A stretch of DNA of 64,000 nucleotides from NCBI GenBank assembly GCA_039583875.1, contig CM077155.1, forward strand, positions 8,048,043 through 8,112,042, written 5' to 3'. This stretch comes from Platanthera guangdongensis (Eukaryota; Streptophyta; Magnoliopsida; Asparagales; Orchidaceae). Below, in pieces: positions 56,720-64,000 of the stretch (position 1 is its first letter; each line of letters begins with the position of its first letter). Both the position numbers and the translations under genes were made by a program. The notes below the pieces were generated by a model. That model was not told the DNA's origin, searched no databases, and worked only from the letters and a program-made list of their open reading frames with translations.

Positions 56720-59640
56720 AATGACCGTCTCAGTTGCAATCCTGGTCGCAATGAAATTTGATGCAGGTTTTGACATCGACATGGACTCTTTCAATTACAG
56801 TGATCAAATCTTCAAAGATATTCTGTAACTTTTCAAGGAACAAAAGCTAATTACCATAATGACTACCAAGATTAAATTGGCTGCAGATGAGATAAAGGAA
56901 TGAGTATATACTGCCACAATCAGGATCAGAATACAGTGATTGGAATAATCTCAGGAACCCAGGTATCCCTAACACCTGCTGCCCTGACAGAGGTTTTTGA
57001 ATTGAATTCTGGAGAGGATTCTGCTGAGATTTCAGAGGAGTTTTCCAATTTACTTGAAAGAATGAGACATTTAGATGTAAACCCTAGCAAACTGCTGAAG
57101 AAAAATCTGTCTGTTGAGTACAGATTTCTAGCTGATGTGGTTAGAAAAGTGTTGTTGGCCAAACACTCAGCTCATGATACCATATCCAGGTATCATCCCT
57201 GCTTGATGGGTGCTCTTGTGGACAAGAAACAATTGAACTGGGGAGAAGTCTTCCTTGACTTGATCAAGAAGAAAATCAACAAAAACTTTGTTAATTTTGG
57301 GAGGATCTTAGTGCTGTTTCTTCAGAACAGATGCCCTGCCCTGCTTGTTTCAAATGGAATGCACATCAATGCCTCCAAGAGGCTCTACTGTGCCCTATTT
57401 GGAAAGTGGGACAGGCAAATTGTGAAGCCCAGCAGGCCCTCTACAGGTTCCACTTCAGGCACAAGGACTGTTCCAGTCACTTCCCCTCAAGTTTCTGCCC
57501 CTATAGAAGACTTGCCTGCTTCTTCTACTCCTTCTCCACCTCTTGTTTCATCTACACCAGTCACATCCACCATTACTATTTCCACCCCATCTCCAACTTC
57601 CATTCCTTCTCCAACTCCACCTCTTATAGAAGAAATCTTCCATTCTCTACATCAATACCCCCATCTGGATATTGATTCATCCTCTCAACTACCCTCTTTC
57701 AACCTTATAGATGATTCCTATATGGATGATTCTCCCTCATCCCTTACTGAGCTACCATCTTCATCCACCTCATATCAACAACTACTTCAGGATATCATTG
57801 CTCAACCATCTTTCACACCATCTATTTCCATTCCATTATCTTCTATTTCCACAATTCCCATCTCTCAACCTTCATTTCCACCATCCACCTGTTCTCCTCC
57901 AACATCTCCTGCTGCTCCACCTTCAATCTCTACCTCTGCTCAAGTCCCTCTTGAGCATGTAGATCTTTCAGCTCTTGCAGACAGGCTCTATGAGCTGATA
58001 GCTCCAAAGCTATCACTCTTCTGGAGACCACTTTGGCTCCACTTATAAAATCAGTTGAAGGACTGTCTGTCAGGCTCTCCTCTCTCCTTCCTCCTCAGGC
58101 AATTCCTTCATCTTGGTGCCTTGATCCAGTCCTGACTGAATCTAGGCAGGGGGAGATGCCTCATGAAGCTAATAGATTGCCTGCTGCTGTATCTTCAGTC
58201 CAAGCCTCAACAGATCTAGTTGCAGTTATCACAGTGGACCTCAGGTCACTGTTATCAGATTTTGATTCTATTTATTTTAGCTGTCTTCCAGAGCACACTG
58301 TAGTCCAGCAATCTGAGGATCTCTCTAAGGCCATTGTGCCCATTCCCAGCTGTGACACCAGTATAATATATTCTTTTGTAAATTCCCTCTATACTGCTGC
58401 TCCTTCTGTTTCTATTGAAAGTACTGCTGCTGCTCCTACTGCAAATGTTGTTATTGCTGATAGTTTTGATGTTGCTGCTGTTTTAGTATCTGAGGACATG
58501 CATATGACAGAGGCATTTGTCTTTGAGCCTGCTGTTACTGCTGATTTTGTTACTGCTGCTACAAGTGTTGTATCTGTCTCTGCTGTTATAACTTCTTCTG
58601 CTAGTATTGCTTCTACTCCTCTTCCTGTTGTTGCTGCTGCTACTATTGTTGTCTATGCTGTTACTTCTGCTCAATCTCAACAACAATTAGATTATCTCAA
58701 AAGGATTGATGCATTATATGATAATCAAAGCTCAGAAAGTGATCAGTATAGGACTGACTCAGATGACTCCTTTGCTACAATTGCAAGGAAAAGAAAAGCT
58801 AGAAGCAAAGCAATGAAGAGAGTCCCCCCAGCAAAAGTGAAAGATACAAATGACATTCCATACTACATTCTGCATGATTGCCCTATCACAGAACATTGGA
58901 TGCAATACTCCAAAAATCAACTAAAAACTATGCAGAAGAAGAGAAAGTATGATAAAGGATCATCCCAGTTTAATGATCCTCCTCCTCCTTCTCCTTCACC
59001 AGGTGCAGGTGCAATTGGAAGTTCTGTATCTCAACCTTCTGCCAGAAGCCAAAGCTCATATCAACCTCAAGGTAGATCCCAATATAGAGGAAGTCAATCT
59101 AGAGGCTATCAGTCAAGAAGAGGAAATTACAAGAGGAAATCAAAAGAATTCCAAGTATATTCAAAAGGACATTCCAGGCAACATCCTTACCAAAGGGAAG
59201 GACAGGGTCCATCTGACACAACTTCTGGTCCCTTTCCTTACAAGCTGAAAGATTTAGTCTCCTCCAGAGCTCCTCCTAATAATCCCTCAAATAGATATGA
59301 GCCTCCAGTTCCATTTGAGGATCCAAAAAATAATCCTACTTCATGGACAACTAGGATGAAAGAATTGGTTGCTTTAGATCAAATCAAGAAAGCCAGAGAA
59401 CAAGGAAAAAATACTTCCAATATAACTACCTTATCAGATCAAAGGAAGAAGGAACTTGAAAGATACTCCTCCAGTAAATTCTTTGATTCAGAAAGCTACA
59501 TGAAGCTGCACCCAGAAGCTGTAGTGCCCAGGCCAAAGCAACAAACCTCTCTAGGTGCAGCTGATGACAGGAGATCTAAGAAAGAAGCTCTCAATCCAAA
59601 CAGAGAAATAGTCCTTATAAAGAGCAAAGAAAAAGAGTAA
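56720..59640 (+). pseudogene. Third ORF of element C
   Basis: A first ATG (56720) meets a TAA at 56826. The open part 56900-58048 begins with a folded-looking domain (ISGTQVSLTPAALTEVFELNSG to MHINASKRLYCALFGKWDRQ). A very Ser/Thr/Pro-rich stretch of over 150 residues follows. A shift near 58015 passes the frame to 58033-59640. There a Val/Ala/Thr-rich part precedes a basic, Gln/Gly/Arg-rich tail (QPSARSQSSYQPQGRSQYRG) and a charged end. The N-terminal domain resembles one seen in other plant retrotransposon ORFs. There is no signal peptide. Function unknown. Confidence 0.75.
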
Positions 59641-59788
59641 TTCTGTAAGGTGACAATATATTCTGTTTTCTGAACTATCTGAGATAATATCTGTGATTCT
59701 GCAATGTTTTGTTTGTTGCATTTCTGTTTTGTATGCTTTATTTTTCCAATATTTGTAAATAGTAATCCTAACCCAAATATGGGGAGAT
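59641..59788 (+). promoter_or_regulatory. 3' noncoding end and polypurine tract, element C
   Basis: Noncoding up to ATATGGGGAGAT (59777-59788), the polypurine tract directly before the LTR. Confidence 0.8.
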
Positions 59789-61362
59789 TGTTGGAACACC
59801 CTATTACTGATTTGGGCAAGGATCACTATGTCTCTTAGGAAACCTGTCTTGACCTCATTGTATAGATCTAAAGGTCAATTAGAATTGAGTCTAAGGGTTA
59901 GTAGTTAGGTTTGGAAGCTGCCCTCAAGACCAGAGTTTTTCAGTTTTGGAGACCAAGTCATTTCGTCGAGCTCAGTACGACGAATCGTCGAACTCCATTC
60001 GACGATCGTTGAGCTCACTTCGACGAATCGTCGAACTCCATTCGACGATCTCTGAGCTCAACTTCAACGAGTCGTCGAACTCCATTCGACGATCTTCGAG
60101 CTCAGATCGACGATCTTGACTCCAGTTTGATTCTCTATCTCTGAGCTCAGTTCGACGATAGTTGAGCTCAGATCGACGATCTCTGTTTCTGTCTAAGTCC
60201 AGGCTCTGAGCTCAGTTCAACGATAGTGGAGCTCAGTTCGACGTTTTTCTGAAGAGTTAGACGATTTTCAAGATTCAAATTCAGACAGTTGTGGAATTAT
60301 TCTCAGCATTTATGTCAGAGATCCAGTAGCCGTTTTTAATTAATCTGGAGCAAGTTTCAAGGAATTTTCAAGGAATGTTTTATTGGACTTTCCTCCAGAA
60401 GACAAATGCAATTAAGGAAGTCATTTATTGATAGGCTAACGACTATCTTGGAGAGTGGATCAATTCTATTCAGATGAAAGGAATAAAAGATATATTCATT
60501 CTCTGCAACAATTATTTAATTACAACTTCTGCAACAACTCTTACAACAACAATTACACAAGAGAAAGAGAAAGAGTTGCAGACACTCTCAGTCTCAAAAT
60601 TCATACAAGAACACACATCACAAAAGGAGATCAACTAACTGAAATTTCCAGATCTCTCTTGATTCAAGTGTTCAAAGGCCATCATCATTCAAGACTCCAG
60701 ACACCTCACATTTCAGCTGTTGCTGAAATCATCTTTTGCTGGAGATCAAAACATTTGAAGGCCTATCACCCTACTGCAAAGCTTCACTTCCTGAATAACT
60801 CAAGATCTCAGGGGGAGCTTTGACAACATCCACTATCTTCTCTCTGACTGTTGACAGAGAAGATCATCTCATCCCTTTCTCTCTCTCTCTCTGCTGTAAA
60901 GGGTTTTTCAAACTCCCTTCAAAAGTTTGTGATTGGTTTTTGAGACCTTATCAAAACTCAGTGGTGGCAAAACACCTGATCAAAAAATCTGGTTTGGTTT
61001 TTGAGCACCTTATCAAAAGCTCATTGGTGCCCAGGACACCTGATCAACTCATCCTGCAGTGGATTCCTACCTAGGGTGGTAGAAGAGTGGATGTACCCAG
61101 GTTGATTGGGGAACCACTATAGCTCCTTGTGTCATCTGGTTGCATATCTTTCTTTTGTTTCTGGCTGTGGTTTGTGTTTGCTTTGTGATTGCTTTAAGAC
61201 TGCTTTGTGATTGATCTGTGATTATTCTGTATTTAGATTTACTTTATGTTATTTGCTTCCCTGTTCACTTAGGAATACAACAACAGTTGTAAAAAGTTTT
61301 TAGCAAGCACCATACTCTATTCACCCCCCTCTAGAGTATATCAGATCTAACTTGCACTTTCA
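59789..61362 (+). repeat. 3' LTR of element C
   Basis: TGTTGGAACACC to GCACTTTCA. Better preserved at CpG sites than the 5' LTR. Confidence 0.95.
59963..60245. repeat. TCGTCGAA...TTCGACGA hairpin array, 3' LTR
   Basis: Perfect nine-base arms around CTCCA at 59984-60006 and 60027-60049, and a third unit near 60068-60092. Further half-motifs follow. Confidence 0.93.
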
Positions 61363-61630
61363 GAAAGTTATGAAATGAACTAGACTAATATAAGATTGGA
61401 GTAGTACTGAATTGAAAGTACTGAACTGAAATGAATTAGACCAGTACGAGACTGGAGTAGTACTGAATTGAAAGTACTGAAATGAACTTGACCAGTACGA
61501 GACTGGAGTAGTAGTGAATTGAAAGTACTGAACTGAAATGAACTTGACCAGTACGAGACTGGAGTAGTACTAAACTGAAAGTACTGAACTGAAATGAATA
61601 AAGGAACTGGACCAGTGCAAGACTAGAAAA
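61363..61630. repeat. GAACTGAA minisatellite, main part
   Basis: Four to five units of about 55-60 bp with GACCAGTACGAGACTGGAG and TAGTACTGAATTGAAAG. Confidence 0.88.
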
Positions 61631-63031
61631 ATCATAAAGAAAATGATTAGTAGTCCAATCGCTCCACCCAGGAAGCTTCAATTCCATCTCCTATCTTAGG
61701 AGGCAGATTCAGTTCCATCTCTGTTCTCAGGAGGCTCATTCTGTTCTATTTTAGTTTTTAATAAAGCTTGCTTAGGTTGCACCAATTATTAAGATCTGAT
61801 AGTAGTTTGGTTGCGCCTTTTTAATCTCGACTTAATCAGATTATGGGCTTATTAGGAGTTACACCCTTATTATTCGTCGAGGATAATTTTGCAACTCACT
61901 ACTCGTACTCTCATCTTCTGAGCGTGCCCAAATTACTCGAGAGTCGAGGCGCTCGACGATTTCTCAAAATCTCAGAACACCCAGAGCTTGGTCACTTGCC
62001 TCATCCACTCTCGTTGATAAGACAATTTGAATTTATTATACAAATTAGAAAGGGTGGTCGCACGCTCCAATTTTCCCTCTCAAGGAAAATGAGCGTAATA
62101 AATTCAAAGCGTGACTCTAGGCTCTGAGGAATTGAGGAAAATTCAATTTTGATCTCCAAGTCCCCAAATTTTGATACAACCTTTAAGAGGGTCCAAATTG
62201 ATCCTATACAAGTTTTCATAATTTTTTGAAGAGTTTTGGGCCTTTAATTCGGTCAAACAAATTTCATTTGGGCTTTTAAAAATACCAAATCAACTCCAAA
62301 AATTCTCAACATTTTTGTGGAGGAATCCCTTATTATGAGGAATATTTTTCATGTTGATCACTTTGCCCCCAAAGGCATATAAATGGCCCAAGAAATTTCT
62401 TAAATTTAGCAATTAAATTTGGTCTGCTAATAGCAGATTAAAAGGTCATCATGTGGCTGAGATCGAGCCGGACATCAAATATCCTCTTTCTGACCCCATA
62501 GTGTATCGACCGCAGATCCGCTGTTACGGGCTCTGATGCTGAGGCGGGGCGGGATTTAATGAAATCCCCGCCGTTCGATCTTCATCACCAGATCGGACGG
62601 CTACTGCTCCTTACCAGCGGTACCGTCAAGGATAGCTTCTGCCACCGCCTACCTATCTTCGCTAGACATTGGCGCCGCCCTCGGCCAGTTTGCTGGGGGT
62701 CGGCGAGTGCCTGGGTGGTGGCCCGGCGGCCTGCCGCAGCCGGCCCCCGCCTGATTTGGCCAACCCGAGAGCGGGGTGGCAGTGATTTTGCTCCCAGCGC
62801 CACCGCACCAACCCGCCTCTCCGGCATTGAGCCCAGACCCGAAGCCACCCCCGGTCGGTACATCGGTGGCAGGGCTCTTCTTTTGGTGGTGGTCCGTCGA
62901 CCATCTATCGCCGACCGCCGCGAGAGGCAAAAAAGAGCACAAGCTCTGCTTCTCGGGTGCCACCAGAACGGAATTTTCTGGCGGCACCCCGACTTCTCCC
63001 CACCGGCAAAAGTCATCCTGGTGGGTCAACC
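61631..63031. other. Probable LTR remainder, no gene
   Basis: AT-rich up to 62450, then GC-rich with GATCGGACGGCT and CCGTTCGATC phrases as in Ty3 LTRs. The long frames at 62559-63626 (both strands) are Pro/Arg-rich and repeat-driven. It may continue the DNA at 48111-49265. Confidence 0.4.
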
Positions 63032-64000
63032 TGTAATTACCTGAATACTCGAAAGAGGGATGGACTGCGTTTAGAGCCAAGTTGGGGTCTTGGTAGGGGT
63101 CACACGGCCTGGGACACGGGCGTGTCCAAGGCCGTGTCGTGCTCGGGTTTGACGAAGAACCCGGGTGGCCGACGACCTGAGCTTGATGAAGTATCGACAC
63201 AGTGAGCACGATCTGGGATACGGGTGTGTACAAGGCCGTGTTGTGCTCGGGTTCGATGAATTTTCCGAGTGGTCGACGATCGTCGAGACAACGAACACGG
63301 CCTGAGACACGGGCGTGTCCCAGGCCGTGTCCTGCTCGGGTTGTTAGCCGAGCCGTGTCGAGGGAGGAAAACAGCATGGATCCTAGGCGTGTTCGGGTTT
63401 GACACGCGCATGTCATATGTGACACGGGCGTGTCGAGTACCCGTGTTCTTATCGGGTTGTGTTTGGTCCTGTGTCGATGGAGGAACACACACAGAAACAT
63501 GGGCGTGTACTGAGTGACACAGGCATGTCCAGTTTGACATGGGCGTGTCCAGAGCCTGTGTCTTGTTCTGGGTGCGATGGTTTCGCCGTCGATTGAGGCA
63601 CACGGCCTTGGACACGGGCGTGTCACAAGCGTGTTCGGCCCAGGAGTTTGGTTTTAAGTGCGAATCGTGGCCGTCCGATTCCTTCTAAGGAGATCTGATG
63701 GTCCGGAGCTGTCCTTACTGAGATAAGTCCGGGGATAGGGTTTGAAACCCTCTTTCCTCATCAAGTAGTCTCTTTATAAAGTTTTAGAGAGAAGGGAGAG
63801 CAAGGAAGAAGGTGAAGGAGAAGATCCGGCTGCCGGAGAAGCTTCAGAGCCCCAAATCGCGAGCCAAGTCCAGATCTGCGGAGGCAAGTCCGTTGCGGTG
63901 GTTTTCATCTGGCTAAGTTCCCAAGGCAAGAAGAGGGGTCGTAAGATCACGACACTTCTCCTCTTGGTTTCTAGGATGCATGCTTAGTATCTTTTTCTTT
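63032..64000 (+). repeat. Start of a third chromovirus-type LTR, cut by window end
   Basis: It begins TGTAATTACC. U3 carries the GGACACGGGCGTGTCC array. A TATA-type CTCTTTATAAAG follows near 63770, then a block ending TTCTAGGATGCATGC that matches the outer chromovirus LTR (8347-8500). The internal part would lie beyond 64000. Confidence 0.7.
63100..63635. repeat. GGACACGGGCGTGTCC array
   Basis: Ten or more copies of GACACGGGCGTGTC and GGCCGTGTC words. In transcript direction these are the same words as in the nested chromovirus LTRs. Confidence 0.88.

Larger units (their letters stand above)
49314..61362 (+). mobile_element. Sirevirus-type copia element C (12,049 bp)
   Basis: LTRs 49314-50884 and 59789-61362, primer site TGGTATCAGATC at 50887, polypurine tract GGGGAGAT before the 3' LTR, and a perfect 5-bp duplication GAAAG (49309-49313, 61363-61367). 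Order is gag, protease, integrase, RT, RNase H and a long third ORF. The LTR end CCCCCCTCTAGAG is the SIRE/Maximus hallmark, shared in reverse with element B. RT is intact but gag, integrase and the third ORF carry stops or shifts. Confidence 0.95.

Noticed and set aside
57331..57962. Tyr/Phe/His-rich frames inside the third ORF of element C
   Set aside because: They are other-frame shadows of the Ser/Thr/Pro-rich coding stretch.
62649..63626. 325-codon minus-strand frame and overlapping plus-strand frames
   Set aside because: The frames cover the GGACACGGGCGTGTCC array and a GC-rich LTR part. Repeated TRPCPRPC-type peptides come from the DNA repeat.

Overview
This window looks like nuclear DNA of a flowering plant. 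It is almost entirely nested LTR retrotransposons: Ty1/copia of Sirevirus (SIRE/Maximus) type, another copia family, Ty3/gypsy chromoviruses of Del/Tekay type, and a Tat-like Ty3 fragment. Between them are small DNA-transposon derivatives and minisatellites. Evidence for a plant is the tRNA-iMet type primer sites, the element lineages, Tourist-like and Mutator-like miniature elements, and the absence of dense ORFs. The species cannot be named from the sequence. I saw no tRNA, rRNA or CRISPR, and no complete host gene. One weak candidate for a host first exon lies at 7141-7171.

Layout. 1-1269: AT-rich DNA with a 112-bp Tourist-like MITE. 1275-6714: a minus-strand copia element lacking protease and reverse transcriptase (RT), with a 500-N assembly gap in its left LTR. 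6715-7304: the exon candidate. 7305-26055: a four-layer stack. A TIR DNA element carries a GATCTCG-rich array; that array is split by a plus-strand chromovirus (7688-25319); the chromovirus 5' LTR is itself split by a minus-strand chromovirus (8865-17496). 26056-28475: non-LTR DNA with a minisatellite, a diverged duplication and two nested Mutator-like MITEs. 28476-45230: a minus-strand copia whose RT is split by a second minus-strand Sirevirus (33170-44067). 45231-46855: a Tat-like Ty3 fragment carrying a 181-bp foldback insertion. 47041-49313: simple repeats, strong hairpins and LTR-like DNA. 49314-61362: a plus-strand Sirevirus with a perfect 5-bp target duplication, inserted in a minisatellite. 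61363-64000: the rest of the target, then the start of another chromovirus-type LTR.

No element looks able to move by itself. Each carries stops, frameshifts, missing domains or changed catalytic residues. The RT of the 49.3-61.4 kb element keeps its catalytic motif and is the best preserved enzyme.

The most striking pattern is not a gene. Every well-preserved LTR family here carries, in U3, a dense array of its own short self-complementary, CpG-containing motif. The motif differs between families. In both Sirevirus elements the same motif as in the LTR recurs in the spacer between pol and the third ORF. One chromovirus motif would fold as RNA into a seven-pair stem closed by a GAAA loop. 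Palindrome clusters are known from maize Sirevirus LTRs. I am not aware of a description of family-specific replacement, of matching internal copies, or of the apparent exchange of arrays between chromovirus LTRs.
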